Shown here piece by piece: positions 23,202 to 32,120 of a stretch of DNA of 52,521 bases. The DNA comes from Phenylobacterium sp. (GTDB taxonomy: Bacteria; Pseudomonadota; Alphaproteobacteria; Caulobacterales; Caulobacteraceae). The translations under genes were made by a program, and so were the position numbers. How positions within the stretch are numbered: the first letter of the stretch is position 1; each line of letters opens with the position of its first letter. The notes under the pieces were generated by a model. The model had not been told where the DNA came from, did not search any database, and saw only the letters and a program-made list of their open reading frames with translations. The DNA is taken from positions 1 through 52,521 of the forward strand of contig NZ_JAEUMN010000062.1 in assembly GCF_016793225.1 (NCBI RefSeq). Direction: 5' to 3'.

Positions 23202-25055
23202 ATGAGTTCCGTCCGCAATGACCGTGCGGTGGTCGCGCTGCTGGGGGGCTTCGTCGCCCTGGCCGTCGTGCTGGCGGCCGCGCTCTGGTTCAACGCACAG
23301 CAGGACACAGCCGCCGGCCGCGTGCGGCACACCCTCGAGGTGCAGAACCGGCTGAGCCACGTCCAGACCCAGGTGCTCGAGGCGGAGGCGGCCCAGCGGG
23401 GCTATCTGCTGACGGACGGATCGTCCTTCCTGGACACCTACCGCACGGCTGTGGGGGCCCTGCGCAAAGACCTGGACCGCCTCTGCGGCCTGGCCGCCGA
23501 CAACCCGCGCCAGAGGGCCAACTGCCGGCGCCTGCGGGCCGCCGTGGTCGAGCGCGCGGCCCTTCTGGACGAGAACCTGTCCCTGCACGCCGAGGGCCGG
23601 ACCGTCCCGGTCGAGAGGCTGCAGCACGGGCGCGAGCTGATGGATGCGACCCGCCTCGTCCTGGCGGACATGCGCGCCGAGGAAGAGCGTCTGCTGGCCG
23701 AGCGCACGCTGCGCGCCGACAGGGACTCCTTGATGGCCCGCGTGACCCTCGTCGCCGGAGGCCTGGCGATGCTGATGCTCGGCGTCTTCGCCGTCGCCGA
23801 CGCCCGCCGCAGGCTCACGGCGGCCATCCAGACCAACGCGGCGCTGCAGGCCGAGGCCGCCAGCCGCGAGGCCGCCGAGGCGCAGGTCCGGCAGTTCCAG
23901 AAGAACGAGGCGATCGGTCAGCTCACCGGCGGCATCGCCCACGACTTCAACAACATGCTGGCCATCATCATCGGCTCGCTCGACCTGGCCAAGCGGCGCC
24001 TGCACAGCGACCGGGCCCGCGCCGAGGCCTGCATCGACAGCGCCCTGGAGGGCGCGACCCGCGCCGCCCAGCTGACCGCGCGCCTGCTGGCCTTCTCCCG
24101 CCAGCAGCCCCTCAACCCGGTGGTGCTCGACGTCAACAAGCTGGTCGGCGGCATGTCCGAGCTCCTGCGCCGGACCATCGGCGAGGACATCCGCGTCGAG
24201 ACCGTGCTGGCCGGCGGCCTCTGGCGCACGCTGATCGACGCCGCCCAGCTCGAGAACGCCATCGTCAACCTTTGCGTCAACGCCCGCGACGCCATGCCCG
24301 ACGGCGGGCGGCTCACCCTCGAGACCTCCAACGCCCACCTGGACGACGCCTATGCCGCCGCCCACGCCGAGGTCGCGCCCGGCCAGTACGTGATGATCTC
24401 GGTCACCGACACCGGGACCGGCATGCCGCCCGAGGTCGTCGAGCGCGCCTTCGATCCCTTCTACACCACCAAGGGGCCCGGGCGCGGCACCGGGCTCGGG
24501 CTCAGCCAGGTGGAGGGCTTCGTCAAGCAGAGCCGCGGACACGTGAAGATCTATTCCGAGCCGGGCGTCGGCACGACCATCAAGATCTATCTGCCGCGCA
24601 GCCTGAAGGAGGCCGCGCAGGCCGAGGCGCTGACGCCTCCCGCCGGCGAACTGCCGCGCGGCCGGACCGACGAGATCGTGCTGGTGGTCGAGGACGACGA
24701 GCGGGTCCGCCACCTCTCGGTCGATGCCCTGCGCGAGCTCGGCTACACGGTCGTGCAGGCCTCGGACGCGGCCCAGGCGCTGGCGGTGCTGACGATGCAG
24801 CCGCGGGTCGATCTGCTGTTCACCGACGTCGTGATGCCCGACCTGAACGGCCGCCGCCTGGCCGAGAAGGCGCGCGAGACCCGGCCCGACCTCAAGGTGC
24901 TCTACACCACCGGCTATACGAAGAACGCCATCGTCCACAACGGCATGCTGGACGCCGACGTCGCGTTCATCGCCAAGCCCTTCACCATCGAGCAGCTGGC
25001 GCTGAAGGTGCGCCAGGTCCTGGACGCTCCGGTCAGAACAGAACCCGCGGATTGA
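23202..25055 (+). CDS. CHASE3 hybrid histidine kinase with C-terminal receiver
   Basis: A 617-residue membrane sensor kinase. Two helices (about residues 11-33 and 182-203) bracket a periplasmic CHASE3-like four-helix domain (EVQNRLSHVQTQVLEAEAAQRGYLLTDG). A short coiled coil leads to a HisKA domain with the phospho-His at 247 in GGIAHDFNNMLA. The HATPase follows: NLCVNARDAMP (N box), VTDTGTGMPPEV (G1) and GTGLGLSQVEGF (G2). A receiver domain ends the protein, with phospho-Asp542 in LLFTDVVMPDLNG and Lys in IAKPF. A TTG at 23166 would add 12 residues; I prefer the ATG at 23202. No separate response regulator is adjacent. The last 23 bases overlap the converging dehydrogenase gene. Confidence 0.93.
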   Translation: MSSVRNDRAVVALLGGFVALAVVLAAALWFNAQQDTAAGRVRHTLEVQNRLSHVQTQVLEAEAAQRGYLLTDGSSFLDTYRTAVGALRKDLDRLCGLAADNPRQRANCRRLRAAVVERAALLDENLSLHAEGRTVPVERLQHGRELMDATRLVLADMRAEEERLLAERTLRADRDSLMARVTLVAGGLAMLMLGVFAVADARRRLTAAIQTNAALQAEAASREAAEAQVRQFQKNEAIGQLTGGIAHDFNNMLAIIIGSLDLAKRRLHSDRARAEACIDSALEGATRAAQLTARLLAFSRQQPLNPVVLDVNKLVGGMSELLRRTIGEDIRVETVLAGGLWRTLIDAAQLENAIVNLCVNARDAMPDGGRLTLETSNAHLDDAYAAAHAEVAPGQYVMISVTDTGTGMPPEVVERAFDPFYTTKGPGRGTGLGLSQVEGFVKQSRGHVKIYSEPGVGTTIKIYLPRSLKEAAQAEALTPPAGELPRGRTDEIVLVVEDDERVRHLSVDALRELGYTVVQASDAAQALAVLTMQPRVDLLFTDVVMPDLNGRRLAEKARETRPDLKVLYTTGYTKNAIVHNGMLDADVAFIAKPFTIEQLALKVRQVLDAPVRTEPAD

Positions 25056-26442
25056 GGATCCGCTTGGGGTCCAGGGCGCGGCGGATCGCGCGCTGGGCTT
25101 CGAGCTCGACGGCAGACTTGTAGCGCGCGCCCTCGGCCGTCTTCATCGCGCCGAGGCCGTGTTCGGCGCTGATCGATCCGCCGAGGCGGGCGACGATGTC
25201 GTGGACGATGCGGCTGCCGGCGTCCCGCTTGGCGGCATGCTCGGCGTCCGACCCGCCGTCGGGCCGCAGGACGTCGTAGTGGATGTTGCCGTCGCCCACG
25301 TGGCCGAAGGCGGCGATCCGCGCGCCGGGCGCGAAGGCCTCCATGGCCGCCGTGGCCTCGGCGAGGAACTCCGCCACGCGGCTGACCGGCACCGCCACGT
25401 CGTGCTTCCAGGTGGCGCCCTCGGGCTTCTGCGCCGGCGACTGGTTCTCGCGCAGCGCCCACAGCGCGCGCGCCTGGGCTTCCGTCTGAGCGACCACGGC
25501 GTCCCGCACCAGCCCCGCGTCCAGCCCGTCGGCCAGGAACCGCTCCATCGCCGCCTCGGCGGACCCGGGCTCGCCCGACGCGAACTCGGCGAGCACGTAC
25601 CAGGGGTGCGGCTGCGCCAGCGGGTCGCGCGTGCCGGGGATGTTCCTCAGTGCGAACTCGACCCCGAGGCGGCCCATCAGCTCGAACGCCTCGACGGCGC
25701 CGCCGGTCTCCTCCTTGGCCCGCGCCAGCAGCCGGATCGCGGCGTCCGGATCCGCCACGCCGATCATGGCCACCGCGTGCGACGCCATCACGGGGTAGAG
25801 CTTCAGCGCCGCCGCGGTGACGACGCCCAGGGTGCCCTCGGCCCCGATGAGAAGCTGCTTCAGGTCGTAGCCGGTGTTGTCCTTGCGCAGGCGCTTCAGC
25901 CCGTTCCAGACCTCGCCGTTGGGCAGCACCGCCTCCAGCCCCAGGACCAGGTTGCGCGCCATGCCGTAGCGCAGCACTTGCGTCCCGCCCGCATTGGTCG
26001 AGATCACGCCCCCGACCGTCGCCGAGCCCTCCGAGGCGAGGCCGATCGGGAAGCGGCGGCGCACCCCAGCGGCCGCGGCATGCACCTCCGACAGGGTGAC
26101 GCCGGCCTCGGCGGTCAGGGCGTCGTCGAAGGCGTCCACCTCCCGGATCGACCGCATCCGCTCCAGCGACAGCAGGATCTCGCCCTGCGGGATCTGCCCG
26201 CCGACGAGGCCGGTGTTGCCGCCCTGGATGGTGATCGCCTGGCCCGCCTCGAAGCAGACGCCGACCACGCCCGCCACGGCCTCGGTCGAACCCGGCAGCG
26301 CCAGGAACGGCGTCGCCCCGACCCAGCGGTCGCGCCACTCCACCAGCTTCGGGCCGATGCGCTCGGGATCCTCGCTCCAGCCGCCCTCGCCCAGCACCGC
26401 CTTCAGGCGCGCGATCAGGTCGGCGGGGACAGGCGCGGTCAT
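25033..26442 (-). CDS. FAD-linked 2-hydroxyacid dehydrogenase (GlcD / D-2-hydroxyglutarate dehydrogenase-like)
   Basis: A 469-residue flavoprotein of the vanillyl-alcohol-oxidase fold. The FAD-binding half has ITIQGGNTGLVGGQIP and IGLASEGSATVGGVISTNAGGTQVLRYGMARNLVLGLEAV, and KDNTGYDLKQLLIGAEGTLGVVTAAALKL follows. The C-terminal catalytic half has AAFGHVGDGNIHYDV (metal/substrate His) and ISAEHGLGAMK, ending PKRILNPRVLF. This is the D-lactate/glycolate/2-hydroxyglutarate dehydrogenase type, which passes electrons from a 2-hydroxyacid to a carrier. The exact acid is not readable. The start is ATG 26440-26442 rather than an upstream TTG. The gene tail overlaps the converging kinase gene by 23 bp. 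Confidence 0.9.
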   Translation of the reverse strand: MTAPVPADLIARLKAVLGEGGWSEDPERIGPKLVEWRDRWVGATPFLALPGSTEAVAGVVGVCFEAGQAITIQGGNTGLVGGQIPQGEILLSLERMRSIREVDAFDDALTAEAGVTLSEVHAAAAGVRRRFPIGLASEGSATVGGVISTNAGGTQVLRYGMARNLVLGLEAVLPNGEVWNGLKRLRKDNTGYDLKQLLIGAEGTLGVVTAAALKLYPVMASHAVAMIGVADPDAAIRLLARAKEETGGAVEAFELMGRLGVEFALRNIPGTRDPLAQPHPWYVLAEFASGEPGSAEAAMERFLADGLDAGLVRDAVVAQTEAQARALWALRENQSPAQKPEGATWKHDVAVPVSRVAEFLAEATAAMEAFAPGARIAAFGHVGDGNIHYDVLRPDGGSDAEHAAKRDAGSRIVHDIVARLGGSISAEHGLGAMKTAEGARYKSAVELEAQRAIRRALDPKRILNPRVLF

Positions 26443-26491
26443 CCCCAAACCCTAAGCCCCCCGCCCCTCCTCCGCCAGTCCGGGGCCCTCA

Positions 26492-26515
26492 CCTCCCGCC
26501 GCTTCGCGGGGGAGG
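26492..26515. repeat. CTCCCGC-GCGGGAG palindrome, intergenic repeat
   Basis: CCTCCCGC pairs with GCGGGGGAGG across a short loop (CGCTTC). It resembles the CTCTCCCGC-GCGGGAGAG ends of the repeats at 41475-41543 and 44827-44894, so it probably belongs to that family in reduced form. Confidence 0.5.
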
Positions 26516-26564
26516 CAAGGCGTTCGCAACGGCTCGGACGCAGACACCCATCCCCACTCACCCC

Positions 26565-26612
26565 GTCATCCCGGGCGCAGCGCTCGAAAGAGCGCGGAGA
26601 CCCGGGACCCAG
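26565..26612 (-). repeat. REP-like palindromic unit (CCGGGATGAC family), copy 1
   Basis: Read on the minus strand it runs from CTGGGTCCCGGGTC through an inner stem (GCGCTC...GAGCGC) to CCCGGGATGAC. The unit at 26702-26749 repeats it in the opposite orientation with few changes. The ends TGGGTCCCGG and CCGGGATGAC also mark the copies near 43.1 kb. Confidence 0.75.
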
Positions 26613-26701
26613 CCGCACGGCTTTCGGCGCGGCTCGAGGACGACGGCTTCACGAAAACGGGCCATCTCGCCGGTCATGGCGCAGCTTTGCGGGCGCAGGG
26701 G

Positions 26702-26749
26702 CTGGGTCCCGGGTCGCAGCGCTCTGGCGAGCGCTCCGCCCGGGATGAC
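26702..26749 (+). repeat. REP-like palindromic unit (CCGGGATGAC family), copy 2
   Basis: The unit starts CTGGGTCCCGGGTCGCAGCG, has the inner palindrome AGCGCTC/GAGCGCT and ends GCCCGGGATGAC. It is an inverted partner of copy 1, about 90 bp away, which makes a BIME-like pair able to form large cruciform RNA or DNA structures downstream of the threonylcarbamoyl-AMP synthase gene. Confidence 0.75.
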
Positions 26750-26885
26750 GGAGGCGGGCGGACCTCCGGGTCCGCGATCAGTCCCCAACCGTCCCAGCCG
26801 CTTTCCCACCTACGTCCGAATCTAACGGACCAGCCCGCCACGCTCCCGGCGTGGTCGATCAAAAGGGCCTTCGGCCTGAAGGGAC

Positions 26886-27815
26886 CTAGCCCACGAACCC
26901 GGCCGCGCGCTTGAGGCGGTCGTTGATCGCCTCGCCCAGGCCCTCGTGCGGGATCGGCGCCACGGCGATGCCGGACGGGTGGGTGCGGTCCGCCGCGCGC
27001 AGGTAGGCGAAGAGGTTGGCCGCGGCTTCGGCGAGGTCGCCCGCAGGGCTGAGGTTCCACGGGCCCGCCCCGCCGGGGCCGAACGACAGCCAGGCCTCGC
27101 CGGGCTGTGGCGAGGTCGCGTCCAGCCGCACGGGCGCGCTGGGCGCATAATGCCGCGCCAGCCGCCCCGGCGAGCGCCGGGCGTCGGCGTCCGCCTCGGC
27201 CAGCGGACCCACGACCGCCTCGATCTGCGCGCGGGTCACGGCGCCGGGGCGCAGCAGGCGCGGCTGGTCCAGCAGCGCCACCACGGTCGACTCCAGGCCG
27301 ACGCCGCACGGGCCGCCGTCCAGCGCGGCGGCCGCCGTCCCGCCCGTCTCCTCCACGGCGTCGGCGAAGGTGGTGGGGCTGGGCCGGCCCGAGCGGTTGG
27401 CCGAGGGCGCCACCAGGGGCCGGCCCGCGGCCGCGATCAGCGCGCGGGCCAGCGGGTGCGCCGGGGCGCGGACCGCCACGGTGTCCAGGCCCGCCCGCGC
27501 CAGGTCGCACACCGCCCGCTCGTCGGCCACCGGCAGCACCAGGGTCAGCGGTCCCGGCCAGAAGCGCGCCGCCAGGGCCTCGGCGCGCGGATCGAAGCGC
27601 GCGATGCGCCGGGCCATCTCCAGGTCGGCCACGTGGGCGATGAGGGGGTTGAAGCTGGGCCGGCCCTTGGCCGCGTAGACCGCCGCCACAGCCTTCGGGT
27701 CGGCGGCGTCGGCCGCCAGGCCGTAGACCGTCTCGGTGGGCAGGATCACGAGGCCGCCCGACCGGATCGCCTGGGCGGCCCGGTCCACGTCGGAAGGTGC
27801 TGCGCGCGGGTCCAC
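26886..27815 (-). CDS. tsaC: threonylcarbamoyl-AMP synthase (Sua5-type)
   Basis: A 309-residue Sua5-type enzyme. It makes threonylcarbamoyl-AMP from threonine, bicarbonate and ATP, the first step of the t6A37 modification of tRNAs reading ANN codons. The YrdC domain fills residues 1-200: ILPTETVYGLAADA, the nucleotide-binding VYAAKGRPSFNPLIAHV, FWPGPLTLVLP and APSANRSGRPSPT. A linker and a C-terminal Sua5 domain follow, with SPGRLARHYAPSAPVRL, which distinguishes it from short TsaC. The start is GTG at 27813-27815; no better ATG is upstream. It is followed on the minus strand by a repeat-filled gap, and the YceI gene lies 32 bp upstream, so co-transcription is possible. Confidence 0.93.
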   Translation of the reverse strand: MDPRAAPSDVDRAAQAIRSGGLVILPTETVYGLAADAADPKAVAAVYAAKGRPSFNPLIAHVADLEMARRIARFDPRAEALAARFWPGPLTLVLPVADERAVCDLARAGLDTVAVRAPAHPLARALIAAAGRPLVAPSANRSGRPSPTTFADAVEETGGTAAAALDGGPCGVGLESTVVALLDQPRLLRPGAVTRAQIEAVVGPLAEADADARRSPGRLARHYAPSAPVRLDATSPQPGEAWLSFGPGGAGPWNLSPAGDLAEAAANLFAYLRAADRTHPSGIAVAPIPHEGLGEAINDRLKRAAGFVG

Positions 27816-27847
27816 GGGCGCTCGTTACACCGACGGCGTCGCCGGGC

Positions 27848-28423
27848 CTACCGCCTGGCGAACTCCACGTCGAAGAGCAGGTCCACGACATCCCCGGCGA
27901 AGGGCCGCGAGGCCGACATGCCGAACTGCGAGCGGCGCACCCGGCCCGAGCCGGAGAACCTGACGCGGTCGCCGCGCACCGCCTCCAGCTTCAGGTCCAG
28001 GGTCAGCGGGCGGGTCACCCCGTGCAGGTAGAGCTGTCCCGGCAGCCGGCCCCGCCCGCCCGGCTTCACCATCACGCCCGTCGCGGTGAACCGGATGGCG
28101 GGATACCGCTCGGGTTCGAACTGGCTGATCACGAGGCGGCTGAACTGGGCGTCGCCGGCCTCGATCGCCCGGGGATCCGCCGTGATCGACACGTTCGCCG
28201 CCGCCGTATCGGCTGGGTCGTAGGCGAAGGCGCCCGAGAGCCGGCCGAACCGCAGGGCGTAGCGGGAAAGCCCGCCGAACAGCGGCACGCGCACCACAAG
28301 GCTGGCGCGGCGCGGGTCCAGGACGTACTCGCCCGCGGGGATCTGCGCCGGCGGCGCGTCGGCCCGCGCGGCGGCCGCCGCCGAGAGGACCAACGCCAGG
28401 GCGATGAGAGCGGTGCGAAGCAT
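27848..28423 (-). CDS. YceI family exported lipid-binding protein
   Basis: A 191-residue exported protein. The ATG at 28421-28423 gives a clean signal peptide (MLRTALIALALVLSAAAAARA); the open frame further upstream does not. The mature chain is a lipocalin-like YceI barrel: GEYVLDPRRASLVVRVPLFGGLSRY, FSRLVISQFEPERYPAIRFTAT, LYLHGVTRPLTLDLKLEA and SQFGMSASRPFAGDVVDLLFDVEF. YceI proteins bind isoprenoid or fatty-acyl molecules in the periplasm. It diverges from the acyl-CoA dehydrogenase gene (125 bp between starts) and lies just upstream of tsaC on the same strand. Confidence 0.9.
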   Translation of the reverse strand: MLRTALIALALVLSAAAAARADAPPAQIPAGEYVLDPRRASLVVRVPLFGGLSRYALRFGRLSGAFAYDPADTAAANVSITADPRAIEAGDAQFSRLVISQFEPERYPAIRFTATGVMVKPGGRGRLPGQLYLHGVTRPLTLDLKLEAVRGDRVRFSGSGRVRRSQFGMSASRPFAGDVVDLLFDVEFARR

Positions 28424-28548
28424 CAGGACCTTTCCCGGGCGGCCGGACACGCCGGGCGGCCCACACTGACACCGCACTTTTCATGTTCCCAGGCTGCTTG
28501 GGCAGGCCGTAGAAGGCCGGAGCGAACTTTGTCGTCCGAGGGACCCTG

Positions 28549-30294
28549 ATGACCTTCCGCGCCCCGATCCGCGATCTGGCCTTCGCGCTCAAGACCGTGG
28601 GGCACCCCGAGCTGATCACGCGTGCGTACCCCGAGCTGGACGACGACACCGTGCAGGCCGTGCTCGAGGCGGCCGGCGCCTTCGCGGACAACGAGCTGGC
28701 GCCGCTGAACCGCAGGGGCGACCTGGAAGGGGCGCGCTACGAGAACGGCAAGGTCACGGCCGCCCCCGGCTTCGCCGAAGCCTACCGCCACTTCGTCGAG
28801 CAGGGCTGGAACTCGCTGTCGGCCGACCCGGCCCACGGCGGGCAGGGCCTGACGAAGGCCATGGAGCTGGCGGTCTTCGAGATGGTGCACGCCGCCAACA
28901 TGGCGTTCGGCCTTTGCCCCATGCTGACCCAGGGCGCCATCGAGGCGCTGGATCTGCACGGCACCGAGCGCCAGAAGCGCCTGGTCCTGCCGAAGCTCGT
29001 GTCGGGCGAGTGGACCGGCGCCATGTGCCTCACCGAGCCGCAGGCCGGCTCCGACCTCGCCGCCCTGACGGCGATCGCCCGGCCCGACGGGAACGGCCGC
29101 TACCGCCTGTCGGGGCAGAAGATCTTCATCACCTGGGGCGACCACGACGCGGCCGACAACATCTGCCACCTGATTATCGCGCGCACCCCCGACGCCCCGC
29201 CGGGCATCAAGGGCATCAGCCTGTTCCTGGCCAACAAGTTCGAGGTGAGGGACGACGGCTCGCTCGGCGCCCGCAACAGCTTCCGCCCCGCCTCCATCGA
29301 GCACAAGCTGGGCATCCACGGCTCGCCCACCTGCGTCATGCTGTACGAGGACGCCGAGGCCGAGCTGGTGGGCGAACTGGGCCAGGGCCTGGCCCACATG
29401 TTCGTCATGATGAACGCCGCGCGCCTGCAGGTGGGCGTCCAGGGCGTGGCCATCGCCGAGCGCGCCTTCCAGCAGGCGCTCGCCTTCAGCCAGGAGCGCA
29501 AGCAGGGCCGCGCCCTTTTCGAGGACGCCGGCGGCGCCATCTACGGGCATCCGGACGTGCGCCGGACCTTGATGCTGATGAAGGCCAGGATCGAGGCCGC
29601 CCGGGGCATCTGCCTGACCACCGGCGTGCTCTCCGACCTCGCCAGGCGCGCCGCGACCCCCGAGGAGCGCGAGGCGGCCAAGGCGCGCCAGGAGCTGCTC
29701 ACGCCGATCGCCAAGGCCTGGTCCACGGACGTCGGCGTCGAGGTGGCCTCGCTGGGCGTCCAGGTCCACGGCGGGATGGGCTTCATCGAGGAGACGGGCG
29801 CGGCCCAGCATTACCGCGACGCCCGCATCGCGCCGATCTACGAGGGCACCAACGGCATCCAGGCCATGGACCTCATCGGCCGCAAGCTGCGCGCGAACGG
29901 CGGCGAGACGCTGAAGGGGCTGTGCGCCGAGATGGCGCTGACCGCGGAGGTGCTGACCGAGACCGCCGAGCTGGCGCCCGTGGGCCGGCGGCTGGCGGCC
30001 GGGATCGCGGCGCTGGAGCGCGCCGCCGACGCCGTGCTGGCGGCCGACAACATGACCGCCCTGGCCGCCGCCACGCCCTTCCTGAAGCTTGCCGGCGACG
30101 TGGTCGGCGGCTGGATCCTCGGCCGTCAGGCGCTGGCGGCGGCCGGGTCCGACGATCCTTGGCTCAGGTCGAAGGGCGCGCTCGCCCGGCTCTACGCGAG
30201 CCAGGTGCTGACCCAGGCTCCGGGCCTGGCCGACGGGCTCGGCGAGGCCGGCGAGGATCTCGCCGACACGCCGGCCCACGCTCTGGCGGGGTGA
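28549..30294 (+). CDS. acyl-CoA dehydrogenase with C-terminal extension
   Basis: A 581-residue FAD-dependent acyl-CoA dehydrogenase, longer than the standard 380-400. The N-terminal helical domain is followed by GAMCLTEPQAGSDLAAL (FAD and substrate loop) and KIFITWGDHDAADNICHLIIART. The C-terminal helices have GVQVHGGMGFIEETGAAQHYRDARIAPIYEGTNGIQAMDLIGRKL with the likely catalytic Glu at 432. The extra 130 residues at the end (ELAPVGRRLAAGIAALERAADAVLA) match the larger subfamily that includes the 3-methylmercaptopropionyl-CoA dehydrogenase DmdC and other poorly known members. It oxidises an acyl-CoA at the alpha-beta bond. Its stop is 6 bp from that of the converging amidohydrolase. Confidence 0.92.
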   Translation: MTFRAPIRDLAFALKTVGHPELITRAYPELDDDTVQAVLEAAGAFADNELAPLNRRGDLEGARYENGKVTAAPGFAEAYRHFVEQGWNSLSADPAHGGQGLTKAMELAVFEMVHAANMAFGLCPMLTQGAIEALDLHGTERQKRLVLPKLVSGEWTGAMCLTEPQAGSDLAALTAIARPDGNGRYRLSGQKIFITWGDHDAADNICHLIIARTPDAPPGIKGISLFLANKFEVRDDGSLGARNSFRPASIEHKLGIHGSPTCVMLYEDAEAELVGELGQGLAHMFVMMNAARLQVGVQGVAIAERAFQQALAFSQERKQGRALFEDAGGAIYGHPDVRRTLMLMKARIEAARGICLTTGVLSDLARRAATPEEREAAKARQELLTPIAKAWSTDVGVEVASLGVQVHGGMGFIEETGAAQHYRDARIAPIYEGTNGIQAMDLIGRKLRANGGETLKGLCAEMALTAEVLTETAELAPVGRRLAAGIAALERAADAVLAADNMTALAAATPFLKLAGDVVGGWILGRQALAAAGSDDPWLRSKGALARLYASQVLTQAPGLADGLGEAGEDLADTPAHALAG

Positions 30295-30300
30295 TGCCGG

Positions 30301-31479
30301 CTACGCCGCGGCCAGCGAAGGGAGGTCGTGCAGCGAACGGTCGAGCCCGGCCCCCATCAGGTCGATGAAGTTGTCGCGGTAGAACTTCCGCTTCGCGGCG
30401 TCGCTCACGCCCTCGAGGTTCTCGTTGAACCGCTTGAGCGGGTTGCGGCCGCCCTCCACGTGCGGGAAATCGGAGGAGAAGAGCACCATCTCCTCGCCGG
30501 CGTTCTGCATGATCCAGGCGACGTCCTCGTGCGGATAGGGCGTCACCCGCAGCTGCCGGCGCAGGATGTTCGACGGCGTGTCCGACAGCTTCTGGAGGCG
30601 CTCCTCGCGGCCGAAGGCGGCGCAGCCGGAGTCCAGGAACTTCATCAGGCTGGGCAGCCAGGACGCGCCGAGCTCGATGGCCCCCCACTTCAGGCGCGGG
30701 AACCGGTCGAAAACCCCGTCGATCACCAGCGCCGACAGCGTCTGCCAGACGCTGAGCGGGATGGCCATGAAGGTGAGAGAGGTGAAGTTCTCGTCGCCGC
30801 CGTGGAAATCCTTCACGTAGGGCAGGCCGTTCTCCAGATAGGCCTTCTGCATCTTCTCCTCGCCGCCCACGTGGAAGAGAATCGGCAGGCCCGCCTCCTC
30901 CGCCACCGCCCACAGCGGGTCGAGCTCGAGGTGGCTGGGCGAGAAGCCCGGATGGCGCGACGGGATCACCAGCCCCTTGGCGCCCAGGGCGATGGCTTCG
31001 CGGGCGATCTGCGGCGCCCGCTGGCGATCGATCAGCGGCACGTAGCCCGTGGCCAGCAGTCGGCGGTCCACCGAGCAGAACTCGGCCATCATCCGGTTGT
31101 GGGCCCGGGCGGCCTCCAGGGCCAGGTCCACCTCGCCCATCTGCTCGAGGCCGAAGTTCGACAGGCAGGCGGTGGTGAAGACCAGCTGGCTCGTGAAGCC
31201 CAGGTAGTCCAGCGTCGCCGGCCGGTCCGCCGCGTCGAAGGCGCCCAGCGCCTCGTAGTTCTTGCGCAGCAGGATGTTGGCCTCGGCGCCGGCGCGGAAC
31301 TCGGGGTCCCTCGCCTTCTCGGCGGCCTTGGCGAACCACTCGGGCAACACGTCCTTGCGGCCGGTCTTGGCGACGAACTCGTCGCGCCGCTTCGGATCGA
31401 TGTAGCGGTTGATCGTGCCCGGCAGCTCCATGATGTGGCTGTCGGCGTCATGCACCGTCTGGCCTTCCACGTAGGGCAT
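30301..31479 (-). CDS. amidohydrolase family 2 (ACMSD-like) metal-dependent hydrolase
   Basis: A 392-residue TIM-barrel amidohydrolase of the amidohydrolase-2 type, which contains decarboxylases such as ACMSD and various hydrolases of aromatic breakdown. The metal-binding opening is [12 protein letters not shown] (Asp and His near residue 11). [22 protein letters not shown] with the second His, and [13 protein letters not shown] with the C-terminal metal Asp follow. Long segments such as [19 protein letters not shown] are typical of members found beside acyl-CoA and aromatic catabolic genes. The substrate is unknown. The start lies on the opposite strand within 17 bp of the start of the glycosylase gene, so their promoters must overlap or lie inside each other's coding starts. 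Confidence 0.85.
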   Translation of the reverse strand: MPYVEGQTVHDADSHIMELPGTINRYIDPKRRDEFVAKTGRKDVLPEWFAKAAEKARDPEFRAGAEANILLRKNYEALGAFDAADRPATLDYLGFTSQLVFTTACLSNFGLEQMGEVDLALEAARAHNRMMAEFCSVDRRLLATGYVPLIDRQRAPQIAREAIALGAKGLVIPSRHPGFSPSHLELDPLWAVAEEAGLPILFHVGGEEKMQKAYLENGLPYVKDFHGGDENFTSLTFMAIPLSVWQTLSALVIDGVFDRFPRLKWGAIELGASWLPSLMKFLDSGCAAFGREERLQKLSDTPSNILRRQLRVTPYPHEDVAWIMQNAGEEMVLFSSDFPHVEGGRNPLKRFNENLEGVSDAAKRKFYRDNFIDLMGAGLDRSLHDLPSLAAA

Positions 31480-31495
31480 GGCGCATACCTCCCGG

Positions 31496-32107
31496 ATGTC
31501 GTCTCTTGTTGGCGGGCATTCCGGACCTTCAAATTCCGCGCGTCAAGGCTGGCCGCGCGGCTTCTGGGAGCGTCATCCCGCCGAGGTGGCCGCCGACCTC
31601 ATCGGCTGGACCGTGCGGGTGGACGGCGTCGGCGGCCGGATCGTGGAGACCGAGGCCTACCATCACGAGGATCCGGCCTCGCACAGCTTCTCCGGCCCCA
31701 CGCCGCGCAACGCGGTGATGTTCGGGCCGCCCGCCCACGTCTACGTCTATCGCTCGTACGGCATCCACTGGTGCATGAACTTCGTCTGCTGGTCGGGAGC
31801 CCCGGGCGGCGCCGTGCTGATCCGCGCGCTGGAGCCCACCCACGGCCTGGAGATCATGGCCGAACGCCGCGGCCTCGCGAACCCGCAGGCGCTCTGCTCG
31901 GGACCCGGCAAGCTCTGCCAGGCGCTGGCCGTGACGCGCGAGCATGACGGGATGGCGCTGGACCATGCGCCGTTCGCGATATCCCCGGGCCCGGCGCGGG
32001 GCGTCGTGGCCGGCCCCCGCATCGGGATCAGCAAGGCGGTCGACACGCCCTGGCGCTTCGGCGAGGCCGGGTCGCGCTTCTGGAGCCGAGCCTTCCCGCG
32101 AGCCTAG
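31496..32107 (+). CDS. DNA-3-methyladenine glycosylase (AAG/MPG family)
   Basis: A 203-residue base-excision repair enzyme that removes alkylated purines from DNA. The family core is plain: [53 protein letters not shown], with the catalytic Glu in VETEAY and the Tyr-rich flipping-base pocket. [12 protein letters not shown] (DNA-binding and nucleotide loop) and [15 protein letters not shown] near the end also fit. I chose ATG 31496; an earlier ATG at 31478 is in frame but overlaps the amidohydrolase start codon on the other strand. It converges with the MFS gene 13 bp downstream. Confidence 0.9.
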   Translation: MSSLVGGHSGPSNSARQGWPRGFWERHPAEVAADLIGWTVRVDGVGGRIVETEAYHHEDPASHSFSGPTPRNAVMFGPPAHVYVYRSYGIHWCMNFVCWSGAPGGAVLIRALEPTHGLEIMAERRGLANPQALCSGPGKLCQALAVTREHDGMALDHAPFAISPGPARGVVAGPRIGISKAVDTPWRFGEAGSRFWSRAFPRA

Positions 32108-32120
32108 CCGGGCGCAGGCG

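Larger units (their letters stand above)
26443..26885. other. 443-bp intergenic region full of palindromic repeats
   Basis: No gene is visible here. The region holds a CCTCCCGC/GCGGG-type palindrome (26492-26515). It also holds two oppositely oriented REP-like units (26565-26612 and 26702-26749), listed separately. The rest, about 100 bp next to the start of the dehydrogenase gene and about 130 bp after the second unit, shows nothing I can interpret. Confidence 0.6.

Noticed and set aside
26443-26885. A small gene in the 443-bp gap before tsaC
   Set aside because: Every open frame there passes through the palindromic repeats and reads as low-complexity Arg/Pro/Ser text; no ribosome-binding site with a sensible start was found.
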